Source: Pholiota molesta (Eukaryota; Basidiomycota; Agaricomycetes; Agaricales; Strophariaceae). From it: DNA of 64,000 nucleotides. The stretch spans positions 186,001 to 250,000 of the forward strand of contig JACGCK010000050.1 in the NCBI GenBank assembly GCA_014925825.1. Reading direction: 5' to 3'. Both the position numbers and the translations under genes were made by a program. A model generated the notes under the pieces. That model saw only the letters and a list, made by a program, of their open reading frames with translations, ran no database searches and was not told the origin of the DNA. Position 1 is the stretch's first letter. The number at the start of each line of letters is the position of its first letter. Positions 46,440-57,589 of this stretch are shown here, piece by piece.

Positions 46440-47210
46440 TCACCAGAGGATGTAACTCGTCATTTTGGAATGTGAATATAAAATAGTGCTCAAGCCTGAG
46501 AAACTTTTCGCCCACCCCAATCTCAGTCACCGATGGTCGATGACCGAGAGCCTTTCCAAACAGCACAAGAAATGGTTATTCGATCTTACCAATAATCGTA
46601 CACGCAGCCGGCAGTTCATCCTCCCTCTAAGCTCGAGCGCCGACATAGCGACGGCCCTGCTGGACTCCCATTTGCCCTGCAATTATCGTTAGTCGATCTG
46701 CCCCATCATCTACGCAGACCCCACGGCACCTCGTCTCGAGGCGCTCAGAGTTAAAGGGACAGTGAGCTGTTATCAAAGACCTCTTGTCCAGGCCTGTATC
46801 CATCGGTGCCCGATATTCTCAACGAATCAAAATGTTTACAGAACGGATACCGTCATTCATTTTGCATTGATATCCCTTCCGCACCTCACGCATTATGCCA
46901 TCCAACAACTGAGTCTTCGAGATTCCACTCGCCCAAAAAATGCCTATAGCATAGCCTTCTTCAATTTGACAACGAAATCCCGACCTCCACTCGAACGCTC
47001 GTCCCTCGCCGGTTTAGCCGTCACCGAGGATGTATCATGTAGCAAAGATCCTGACGCCGGACACGGATGCAACGGGTTCGCCAAGGCAACCAGGGTGCAA
47101 AGCGCAATGGCGCGCCTGCTGGCAGTGCAGGAACGCGTGCGCAACGCGGTGTACAAGCAGGGCAGGTGGCTGGTGGCACACATCGCGGCGTACCCAGCGC
47201 ATGCGTAGAG
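46440..47210 (+). other. Possible unrecognised gene
   Basis: Two open stretches (46465-46692 and 46762-47208) are separated by about 70 bp. The second has a gene-like composition with a hydrophobic stretch (HFALISLPHLTHYAIQQL). I do not recognise it, found no splice pair that convincingly joins the two parts, and saw no start with a good context. It could be a unique small gene or chance. Confidence 0.25.
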
Positions 47211-47214
47211 CGGC

Positions 47215-48045
47215 GCACGTCATATGGGGATGGGAGCGCGAGACGCTGTCCTCGTACCGCGGGAACGCGCTGAAGCACACACGGGATGGCGCGGCTTGCC
47301 ACTTGGACACAACAACGCCACGGGAGCGTGTTGCATTGATGGCGGAGCCTGATATACCAACGCAAGCGCAGGGCAAGCGCTCAGGCATTGAGCACCGCGC
47401 TCCCTTGTAAGTATCTTTGTATGCTTGTTACGCATATTACAATAGAAGTCCCATTGAAATAGACTACCCACAAGCAGGCACTCCATACGTTAATACTTCA
47501 ATTACTCAAATTACGCCCCCCGCATGCGCAAGCACCATTGCTACAGGAAGTCGAGCCAAGGAGGGCAAGTGCCTTGTACCATCGAACATCCGCTCTCCTC
47601 CTCGGAAGCGACGGCGACGCCCACCGCCGGACACCGCCTGGAGCCGGGATTCTGGGGGTGCGCCCCGCGCGCGATCCAGACGCATTGTGGCGCCTCCGAC
47701 CTGGCACACATGGCCCCATCGATCTGGATTCTGTGTTAGCGCACGGGCGGCTGGCAGCGGACCATATGAGGGCTGCGCTGTCGCGCGATCCGCTGTCGGT
47801 GTGATTATACTACGCCTTATGCACCGTAGGCAACCGAACGCACTCCACAGGAATCACGAAGAGAATCATGCCGCTCGTGACCAAGTGCCCCTCTCCCTTG
47901 CAATTTCGCGAAGCGGCGCGCGTCATGTGGTGGATGGAGAGCGAGATACGGTCCTGGTAAGACAGGAATGCGCTGAAGCACAGCCGGGGCAGCGGGGCTT
48001 GCCACTTAGACACAACAACAACGGGCGCGGGTACCGGAAAGATCA
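47215..48045. repeat. Direct repeat pair, about 120 bp, 705 bp apart
   Basis: 47217-47340 and 47925-48042 share cgtcatgtgg-like starts, ggaacgcgctgaagcaca and ggcttgccacttggacacaa. On the minus strand both encode a similar peptide (VVVSKWQA, then CFSAF, then about 20 residues). They may be two copies of an exon; the family is unknown. Confidence 0.55.
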
Positions 48046-48234
48046 TGTTGTCTTGGGATATACGCCCGCGGTGCGCATCATCCAATTCATCGGTGCAAGA
48101 GTTGGCTAATTATAAGCAGGCTTCCTACATAAGCGTGGCAAACTTGTCCAACTTCGGCTTCATGCAGTCCTCGTGAATCCGATTACGATCGACAACGGTC
48201 TATCTGATTCCTCGTCATTTTGATATTGCAAACA

Positions 48235-49756
48235 ATGCCCATCTCAACACCAAGTGAGCTCCCTACAGAGCTAATCGAGAAAATCATAGATGAGGCCTTT
48301 TATTCCCAACTCTCTACTGACACCGTATCCGAAAATAAGATGGTCGATCCCGGAATGCTGTCTTGTCTTGCCCTCGTCTCACACATCTTTCGACAACGCA
48401 TAAATGCCCACCGATTTTCGATTGTGTCCTTCCAGAGAACCGATTCTACACCACCCCCACTTCCTTATATCCATGCATTCCTAGATCTGCTGCAATCGGA
48501 TGTTTGGGTAGCGCCCAGCATGGGGGTTGCGCGTCATGTCCGGAAGTTGGTGTTGATTCTGGGTAAGTGCATCAACATGCATGGCGACAATGTTCCACAT
48601 CCGGCGATAGAAGACGGGTCGTTAACAACGATAATGAATACCGTCTTTCGAGGAGATGGAGGCTACCCATACTTGACAAGCGACTATACGCTAGCATTGT
48701 GGGGGTTTGCGGAATGGGAAGGGGACGTGAACAACAATGAATTCGTCTCCAACATCGAGAGCCTATTGGATACCCGCATTACGACGTTGGAATTGAAATA
48801 CCTCCATGGCGTTCCTCCGACGATGCTAAAAGGACGACAGGTTAAACACATCTCCATCTCTAACATATCATTTCAGTGGACTTGGAATTCTCAACACGTT
48901 CCAGAGTATACGGCCCTGGGACCATGGAAGTTCAACCACCTCGAGAGCTTGGATATACTTGGCGCGCAAGGCTTTTTCGATCTCATCACTCCAGGCAAAT
49001 TTCCCATGTTGAAAGCTCTGTCGTTCACCCTGGTGGACAGTCGAATGGCCAACTCCATTTCCTATTATTGGCGACATTGGGCCGTGCTAGAAGACCTCAC
49101 GCTCAACTTCTACAGCGGTACGTTGAATTTGATACTACTCCACTCAGAACTAGAGTTCCCTTTGCTCAATCACGAATCACGATCACCGCACAGAGCATGT
49201 CTTTCCGGGCTTCCGTGTGGATTACAGGCATCTGTCCCGTTTGACAAGGCTTACCATTAATCTGCTGCTCGTAAAATACAACAGCAGCAGTACGTCGATC
49301 GAATCCTCCACACACCAAATCCTCAATCTCCTCGACCCGCACCTGCCACCCCTCTCCCGCCTCGAGATATCCATCGCCCGCGATTTTATTGCCGACTCAA
49401 TTCTCTATCAAGAGATCGGCCTCGTCCACGATATCCCCACCGAGATCGACTGTGCGGCCATCGACGCTGTCCTCGCGCAGCACCCTCCGTCCGCGATTTC
49501 CACGATCGCCCTTCGATTTCGAATCACGCTTTGGCGCGACGTGGGGACCGCGCTGTCGTTGGAGACGTTCCGGCAGGACGGGCTGGCGGTGCTGCGCGAG
49601 GCGTTCCCGCGGCTGAACGCGGGCCCGCGGCGGCGGGTGTATGACAGCGAGGTGTCGACAACGACGATACCGCAGACATGGGAAGATCGGGGGCAGGTGG
49701 ATGTGCTGCAGTACCGGGGGATGTTTTCCGTTGAGTATACCACGACGACAACATGA
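48235..49756 (+). pseudogene. Second F-box-like gene, frameshifted by a 7-bp tandem duplication
   Basis: Co-linear with the intact gene at 20051-21538 and most of it still open: residues 1 to about 310 read well (LIEKIIDEAF, LVSHIFRQRINAHRF). At 49168-49181 the heptamer AATCACG is present twice where the intact gene has it once. This shifts the frame, and the first part stops at 49260. The remaining 180 codons continue in the next frame from 49217. The upstream flank is conserved to about 48120. A truncated protein of about 342 residues starting at 48235 could still be made. Confidence 0.85.
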
Positions 49757-50029
49757 AAGCACGATATATATATATAGCCGGAAACTACGCACCTGCGCTA
49801 GAATTCAACCCGATCGTATGTGCCTCGATCCCTGTTGGAATTTTGACTGGTGAACGATATTATCTCCCGCTATCGGCCGAAAGTATGCACCTTAGATAGA
49901 GGCAAGAGGAATTGAGTAGTATACAACATGTACCGTGGATGCCGTTGAAGCTGGTGTTGGTAGGTGGAGATGAGAAGGGCGATAGAGCGGAGAGGCTTGT
50001 TGCTGGTGCTCCGGCCGCTTGCGGCGCCA

Positions 50030-50315
50030 TGGATATCGTCCCGAACATCACGCTCCAGCGCATCGCCGGCCCGCCCACGTCCATCACCACCAAAACTGCC
50101 GCCGCCGCCGCCACCACGTACGCCTGCGCAGTCCCCGCGTGCGCGCAGATGTTCGTCACGCTTGTTAGCGCGCTTGACCTCCACGTGAACGTGGAGGCAA
50201 ACAACGCACACGTTCGGATGCCCTGGAAAGTGCCACGTGCGGCTCAAGGTGCGCTCGGGGTTCATGCAGCATCTGGAGAGCCGCGCTTGCGGGGCGGCGA
50301 AGATGACCAGGTCAG
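50030..50315 (+). pseudogene. C2H2 zinc-finger protein fragment, frameshifted
   Basis: One frame reads YACAVPACAQMFVT, then LDLHV, a C2H2-finger pattern (Cys-x4-Cys, then Phe, then His). A few codons on, in the next frame, it reads GCPGKCHVRLKVRSGFMQHLE, resembling a following finger of agaricomycete C2H2 proteins. A single frameshift near 50205 separates them, and no start or end is obvious. The family call rests on spacing of Cys, His and Phe only. Confidence 0.45.
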
Positions 50316-50999
50316 CGTTCGCGTCTGCTTGGAATATAGCGTATGTCTAGTATCTACTCTAGCTACAGCCAATCTACGTGCACCTCATCATTATTTCCAA
50401 TTCGATACGACATTTACAGCCGGATTATGCGCTTGACCAATTCACCTCGCGTTCTATGCGACGAAATATACAAGTGGATTATTTGATTTCGAATCTACTT
50501 AAAATACGATCTACCCAAGCATCTCGTCAGATCGCAGGTTTCTCGGTTGCGTCGATAAACAGCAATCTCTCTGGCAAACACTAGGTAGAAGATGTGGCAG
50601 GCCTGAACATCTCACAGAGACCAGCAGCGTCATTCGCAAATCTTAGAGTCCCGCATCTGATACACTCTTTCGCAGCGCGGTGGCCTCGGTACATCTGCCC
50701 CAATCCTGATCGAGAGCGTTAATTGGATTCGATCTGTTACTCCTCCTTAGGATCAGTGAAACCTCCAACAACGGGTGCCAGTGGTACAGACCGCGACGCG
50801 CCACATACCTACAAAATCACAACCCGTGACGCAAATACCATCCTCCATGTCCCACAACTCCAACACCCATCGACACAAGAGGTGTCCATGCACGCATCCA
50901 TTCAAAGATGTATCAACCCCAAACCCAAATAAGCACGCACCACCCACACACAACCACTTCTGACGCCCGCCCACCGGAACATATGGACTGTTTTTTTTT

Positions 51000-52260
51000 C
51001 AGTTCAGCGCACAGGAGAACGGGCAGCTGGCGTGCTATCAGCCCGCCCAGTCTACTTGTGCGCAATTAAACACCACGAATGCCGGTGGGCAGCGGAGTGG
51101 AGGGCTCGTTGGATGGGGAACGCGCCGCAGAAGAAGAAGGTGGATGTAAGTCAGCAGGAGCAAGAACATGTTTAGCTGCAACGCGGAATCCTGGATAGGA
51201 TCGTCTCCTGGAGCGCATCTCGGCATGGACGACTGAGATGCGCGTGGGATCTGAGGACAACATTCGCGCCGTGCTCGCGTGCAGGAGGATGAACCGTCCC
51301 CGTGACGAATGAATACCACGACCCACGCTCATACACATGCGCCGCGCGCGCCTCGGCGTAACTCTCGGCGTAGATCCATCCATGACGAGCGCATCCGCGC
51401 ATCTTCGACGTCTGGAGTCGACCCCTGGCCTCGCGCGTTTATCCCCTATTGGCCAAAAAGAAAAGAAAGGAAGTAACAAAACGAGATAGGGCGGTGGGAA
51501 CACCGGCGCACGTTCGGGACACGAGATCAGGAGGTAGAGCACCGCAGACATCCAGCGCACTCAGATCGCCTCTCGCTGGTCGTTTGGTTTGACAGCAACC
51601 GCACGAGCGCACGCCCATCCCATGGCGGGAGCGTGCCGCACGTACTGGTGACGAATCGCAGAGAATCAGATGAAGGCGAAGCGGGTGGTAAGAGGTGTGC
51701 AAGCAGTGGTGAAGCAGGATAGGAAAGTAGGAAGGCATCGCACCACCCTCTTCCACCACAGATGATTAGAAGCGCATGAGATACGGATAACGGTCCACAT
51801 TAGATGCGGGGATGGAGCGTTTGGATAGGGGAAAGAGGGAGAGTAGAGACAGAGCTGAAGATCGCGCACCGTACATTGGATATATACATAACACCTCAAC
51901 AACTAACAGCCTACATCCAATGAATGACGGAGGGAACCTGCGATATAGGCACGTCGTGGAATTTGGAGCCTAGCACTGGTGAGCGAGAGCCGTCATGGGA
52001 AGACCTGTGAGCATGCCTACAAAGCGCTATGGAAGTCGAAACATAGTGCACAGCTCGAGAAAAAAGCGCTAGGATGAGAGGGATCATAGTGGTGGTGGAA
52101 GTTGGGTAGAGGGGAATTGGAGGGGAAGGCAACGACCATTTGATGTGAATGAAAGCCCTTGCCAAACAGATCTCGGCAGCGATGCCTATTGCGGTATGGT
52201 AAGTGGACATCGCGGCACTCACTGCCGAGCTATATTTGCTAGAGGCTTCGGACCGCTACA
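51000..52260 (+). repeat. Dispersed repeat RE3, right-block copy 2
   Basis: 51020-51330 matches 45760-45990. 51370-52260 matches 10370-11105 and ends with the two-armed inverted box at 52155-52248. 51915-52120 also matches 25420-25620. No gene. Confidence 0.7.
52155..52248. repeat. Recurrent box in inverted pair, second example
   Basis: Same arrangement as at 10999-11096: gcccttgccaaacag (52155-52169 onward) followed by ctgccgagctatatttgct at 52222. The central spacer differs in sequence but keeps its length, which argues that the two arms belong to one unit. Confidence 0.7.
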
Positions 52261-52599
52261 AGACAGCACCTCTCTCTCCGCTCTCCCACCCAACTCCCAT
52301 CGACTGTCGCCCACTGCTGATTCACCACGATATCCGCGCTTTGGACACCCAATCATCGATCTTCGCATTGACCACCACCACCACGCTCCCATCCACTTAT
52401 GTCCCATGCATGGGGAACCACGTGAACGACATCTTCGCCGCTCGTTGCCTGCCTGTTATCCAGTCCTCTTGCATGTATCACTCCTCTGATGGAATCCGAG
52501 TCCGAGCACGACACGGCGAATCCCTCGCGCCCATGGAACCCTCGACAGTGTCAGGCTGCACCCCTAGGTTGTTCCCCAGCCTCTGCTCCATGAACAGCC

Positions 52600-53490
52600 G
52601 GACGCCTACCATTGTCAATGGTTAGTGGATGTCAATGGTTCATGTGCGAGCGTCTCAAACGCAGGGACCTTCTATGAGGTGTGTGATCGGTACTCTCCTA
52701 AGTACATACGCCTTCCGCTTTCTCCCATGGTCTTCCCGTTCTATCCCTGTGTCGATGGCGTTCGGGACCGTCTATATCCTTCCCCTCTGCATCACTCACA
52801 TATCAAAACTTCCAAGTTCACAATGGTCCGCAGCGCGTGCAGCCTGTACGCCAGCTGCCTTCCTTGTGTATCCATGATCATGGTGAGTAGTGCAGAGAGA
52901 TGCTGTGGACGCGTTCAACGCCAATGGAACTACCCCACCGTTCTGCCCCACACCGCCGTCTGGGGCGAACATACGTATATCATACCGCGATTGCACCGGT
53001 GCGCGGGTGCAGTTCCTCGCGGTGTGTTCTGCTTTGTCTGCATGCAACGCGTACATACTCTCCCTGCATCGGATAGACACGATTTATGTTATCTTCCCAA
53101 CCATCACGTCTTCTCGTTCTCGCCCAGACGTCTCAAGGTTATCTACGCGCCCATCACGACCCCACCCCAGCCTCCCCGCAGTCTACAACGAAATTGCGCA
53201 GCGGAGAATACGGCACAGCCTGGTAGCACCCAGCTGCCTGGCCTTCTGTGCATTTTTTTTTGTGGAACCGGGGACACGGGGAGGCTGGATGTGTGATTCA
53301 GAGGGTCCGCGGAGCGCGATCGGTGTTATGGGCGGTATGGTTGGTGTATGTCGTCTCGGGTGGTCCGGCTTCGCTGTGGGTCACATAGAGATGTCGTGGT
53401 GTCGCAGGACGCCGATATATCGTAGACAAACGGATATTGCGGAGTGACAGTGGCTGGCGGGAAGCTCCTCGCGCGCGCACGGGCTACGCG
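52600..53490 (+). repeat. Dispersed repeat RE1, copy F (partial)
   Basis: Matches the 3' half of copies C and D (cagcctccccgcagt, aaattgcgcagcg, then gtgtatgtcgt). The 5' half is only weakly similar. No gene. Confidence 0.65.
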
Positions 53491-53699
53491 CGGCGGGTGC
53501 TTATCGCTTTCCTGACGCACCGTGTTTGAGTACGTTCTTGGATACATGTTGTGGTACATTGTATTCGCCTTTGAGAGTTTACAGATGGACCAGATGTCCT
53601 GATGGCCGATACCGAAATCCGTTGAGATCTAGCATCGAAATCTAATTCTACTCACTGGCATGTTAATATGATTGAGCTTAAACTGAACACTTCACTGGT

Positions 53700-54310
53700 A
53701 TATACTTACCAGACGGTAGATATTGAGCGCAAGACGACTCAAGTCCAGGCTAGTTATAGATGTCCTGATGTCGCTACGAAGTACATTATGTTGTGGGTAG
53801 TATATGTGGTCCACCAGACGCAGATGTCGCGATAAAATTAGGCCAGTTACTAATCAGCAATTCATTCGATGATAATTCGAAAGACACTACGCTTAACAAG
53901 CATAAAAGGCGGTAAACAATCGACCAAATCCATTCATTACTTCCAATGAATTCGCTACCCCATCAAAATAAGTCCGAGTGGCCATTATGTATGTATTTAC
54001 CAGGTGTCATGCAGTCCAGAAAATAAGATGAACTGTCTCTATAGGTGACGCCGACGCTAACGGCAGCGATGAAGCACACAAACATGTATGCCTCTTCCCT
54101 CCATGCTGCTATAAACCATAATCGCAGACCTGCCCTGGCCTCTGGCTATCCAGAAAGGAATATTTGGGCGAAAAGAAGGCTGGGGCTCCAAGCCGCAGTC
54201 TCCCCCGTCGCTCAGATTATGTTAGAAGACGCCATCGGCCAGGGCAGAGGTTTCGACGGTCAGCCAAGAAGTTAAGTCGCTTCGCATCCGACAGATCATG
54301 AATGAACGCA
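53700..54310 (+). pseudogene. Remnant of a second FAD monooxygenase locus, gene body deleted (segment delta-2)
   Basis: 53700-53945 matches the monooxygenase promoter (11420-11669), including cataaaagg at 53901. 53946-53998 matches exon 1 and its donor, but one base is lost (AGTAAAG became AATAAG), shifting the frame. After about 60 unrelated bases, 54055-54310 matches the 3' flank (13590-13845). Thus roughly 1.88 kb, the whole gene after exon 1, is missing. No product expected. Confidence 0.88.
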
Positions 54311-56140
54311 TGCAGACATGGCGCCTCTATGGCTGGCCGCGGTACCCGCAGAGCCACATCCCAGCATAGACAATCGACATGCGCACCAGGGATTGTCTTG
54401 TCGTATAAGCAGTGAACTAGTGACGCCCAGGCCCACACACCGATGCATCTGCACAATTTCCTGCGTGACCTACAAATTCGACAGCGGAATAACCATCAGC
54501 CCGGAACTTGCGACGCACGTACGCCATCCCTGGCCGGCGCACCCAGGGGCCTCAGTGAGCTGTTACGAGTATCAAATCCACCACGACGCGCCGGAAACGC
54601 AAACACAGTGTCGCATAGCAAGGTGCGCCATCCATGCGTGCCACGGAACGGACCTGCCTAACCCCGCACGTATGCTAGCACTTGACAAACGCAAGGAAGA
54701 GAGCTAGCCCAGGCAGAGGCCAGCTCAATACGCCCCGTTGCGTGGTAGAAGGTGGAGTGCGGGGGTGGGCGGTTGGTGGCTATCACGGACGGCAGGCTGG
54801 GTACACGGGAGGGGCGATGACAAGATGGTCAAGTTCATGGGCAGAGTCGTCTGCTTGAGAGTCAAAGCTGAAAAGAAAACACAACAAACGACGACGAAAT
54901 GCGAATCAGACTGGCAAAACCGAGACAACGCGCAACATCAGAGTACGCGCATCCCGTCGTGAATGCGCGGAGATCTAACGCGAAACTGTTCAATCTGGCG
55001 GGGCGATTCCAGCCACGCACGTAGATGCACGACCCCTGCCCGCTCCCGAAGCTCGACAGGTGAAAGAAACCACAATCGCATGGACCACGGCACCCAGCAT
55101 GCACGAGTAATGTCGATCCATGCACCGAGACCGGGGCGTGGTGCATCATCATGGATACCGAATCATCACCTAGCCCACCCCCCACATTCGACATTGTATC
55201 GTATCAGCGCACGAGAGAGTCGGTGGAGGGCCGATGAGTCCACCTCGTTGCTAGGCTCGTAAGGATGCGCGGATGCGACTTTGAGAGGAGTGGAATGACA
55301 AAGACGGGGACCACGTACCTCCAGTACAAGTCAATATCTCATATCCGTGGCCTCTTAAGACTGGCTAACCCACTATCGAGATCAATCGAGCAACAGTAGG
55401 CGCCTGGAATTGAGGCGGGTGGACTTCAGTACTAGGCGTGGCAGAGGACCGTGGACGCCATCGAGGTTGGCGCTGATGGGCGGTAGATGGGATGGGACGG
55501 TAGATCAGAGTTTAGAGGAGGGGTCTCGCAATGCCAAGGACTAAGGCATGCGAACGACATCTCCAGTGGCAGTATACAGAGGGGTGCGGTGGTGCGATGT
55601 GTATGCACTGCAGGAAACGGCAACGCGGTCGATGTAAACCTTCGAAGCCCTTGCCAAACAAATGGCACTGATGGCCGAAATGCCTGACGTAGGCCGCCGC
55701 AGCGCTTTGCACGGATGACCTCTCTTCTGCCTTTATACCTCGCACGCATGCTAGCCAGGGTGTGCGAATTCGTTACAATCGGATTACATCGAAAGTATGC
55801 TATGCAACAGATATACTTACTCGAGGAGCAGTTAAACAAGAAGTTGCTTACGACGATTGTGAGACGAACTTGAGCCGAACTGGAATCGGGCAATATCCTC
55901 GCACTTTGTCTACTATCGATACTACAAATACTAATTTGGGCTAAATGCATTTAATTATTGAAGGATTTTGCAGTCCAATATTATTCGCGTGCGTGAATGT
56001 AGCGAACTCGGACCTATCTTCACATTTTTATGTGTATAAAATATTACTTGTACCAATTCTGCCAGTGGTTAAATTTACGCGACTCAAGACCTCACACGCG
56101 ACCCCCATCTCAGACACACATCCTCTCCACAGGGACGTGC
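54310..56140. repeat. Repeat fragments, no gene
   Basis: 54340-54620 is weakly similar to 13840-13960. 54620-54840 resembles one unit of the 486-bp tandem repeat. A recurrent TTGCCAAA-type box lies near 55640. The last 400 bp (55740-56140) are AT-rich and unmatched. No gene recognised. Confidence 0.45.
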
Positions 56141-56149
56141 ACAGTCAAC

Positions 56150-57075
56150 CTAGCTAGCCAGAGAACACAACTGAACAACGGAAGGATGGGCTATGGTCTT
56201 TCCAGGTAGGCGCGTTACACAAAAAAAAACACCAAAGCGAAACAGGAAGGCAACGCGTCGACGAAGGCTGCTGATGTGCACCAGAAGGCTAGTCCACATA
56301 TTTGCCGAGAACGCCCTAGCATTTAATACGCGCATTCTGCCATGCGCATTACATGAACACCAGGCGTACACGTGTGATAAGCCTCGGGCGCACATCTTGA
56401 CCGTCTGGATAGATTTTTGCCCGAAATGGTCATGGTACATGCAGGTGTAATAAGAGTGCAAGGCTCGTGTCGTTGGTAACAGTCCAAACACGATGAAGCA
56501 GGCATACTGAACAGAGACTATAGATTGTGGTCATACCACGCATGGGAACGAATCTGTCCGCCCCACTCCCCCGTACGTACAAACGTATATACCACCGCAC
56601 CGAAGAGATCACCGACAAGATAGCCAGCGTTTACATACTGTTGCGGGAAAGATTGCTTGATGAACACGGCGGGATGGGTATGCAGGCATCCCTGACGTGG
56701 CGCAGGCAAGGAAAGAGTAGTGATAATGGGAGGGTGCAGGGGGTGTAGACAAGACGACATTCACACCTTCTATATCAGTGAATAGTCTAGTTTATATACG
56801 GAGTATGGACGCCCCAATGAGGAACCATCGATATTCGATTTGGTAGTCGTCGCGCCATAGCAGGAATCCAGGTGCGCTTGGGATAGAGGTGCGCGCAGTC
56901 AGCCGCGGTATCCGTTCTGAAAGAACTTTGCAGAGCTCTGAGAAGGCCATATCGACTCCGCGAACAGCAGGGCACATGTACATAGAAAGATGAGGAATGC
57001 TCACGAGGAGCCACGTTGAATCTTCGCTCATTTCGAAAGATGGATACATCCTCTTTGGCATCGAGATTTCCACAT
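56150..57075 (-). repeat. Dispersed segment gamma-2 (inverted), with a longer coding remnant
   Basis: Reverse complement of gamma-1. On the minus strand 57073-56795 is open for 93 codons and includes RGVD, SELCKVLSE, PRLTA, SIPSAPGFLLW. The paired segment keeps parts of these. It resembles a terminal exon of an unrecognised fungal protein. A further part (56760-56560) encodes QQYVNAGYLVGD. No complete gene. Confidence 0.55.
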
Positions 57076-57204
57076 TTGTCGTTCGTTCGTTCGTACTTAC
57101 TATGAATCAGGGCCATGGTCTGATTGCTACAAAACTCTATACAATGGCATATGTGGTTTCGCTGTTTCATATTCTACCGGCCAAAATAAAAATCGCAGTA
57201 ATTG

Positions 57205-57560
57205 AATTATTGAATAGAGGTGGTACAAGAAATAAATGAACGACAGAATGATTAAGTATGGAACGGCCCCAAAAAGCCTGGCACAAGTTCAGAATCAAGG
57301 GCACGGTTACAATAGTAAATGAAGTAGCGAGCTTTAGAGTATATTTCGTCCGTACGTTGGAGCATCCAAAATGATGTGCGTGGAAAACATGCATATTCAT
57401 ATGTATAACAAAACACAAAATGGCTAGGCTATGTAGCGCTACTCGGACGATTCCTACACGTTCGAGCTTCAAGTAAACACTACATGCATATCTCGGCACC
57501 CAAGGCCCCAGACGCACCGCACCAAAGGTGCCAGAGTAATACCCTCATATCATCTAGGAC
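57205..57560 (+). repeat. Segment epsilon-2
   Basis: Direct match to epsilon-1 (14075-14440). It is followed almost at once by zeta-2, whereas 2.6 kb separate the two in the left block. Confidence 0.75.
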
Positions 57561-57589
57561 GACGCGCGAGCGGAGAACACCGCCGACGC

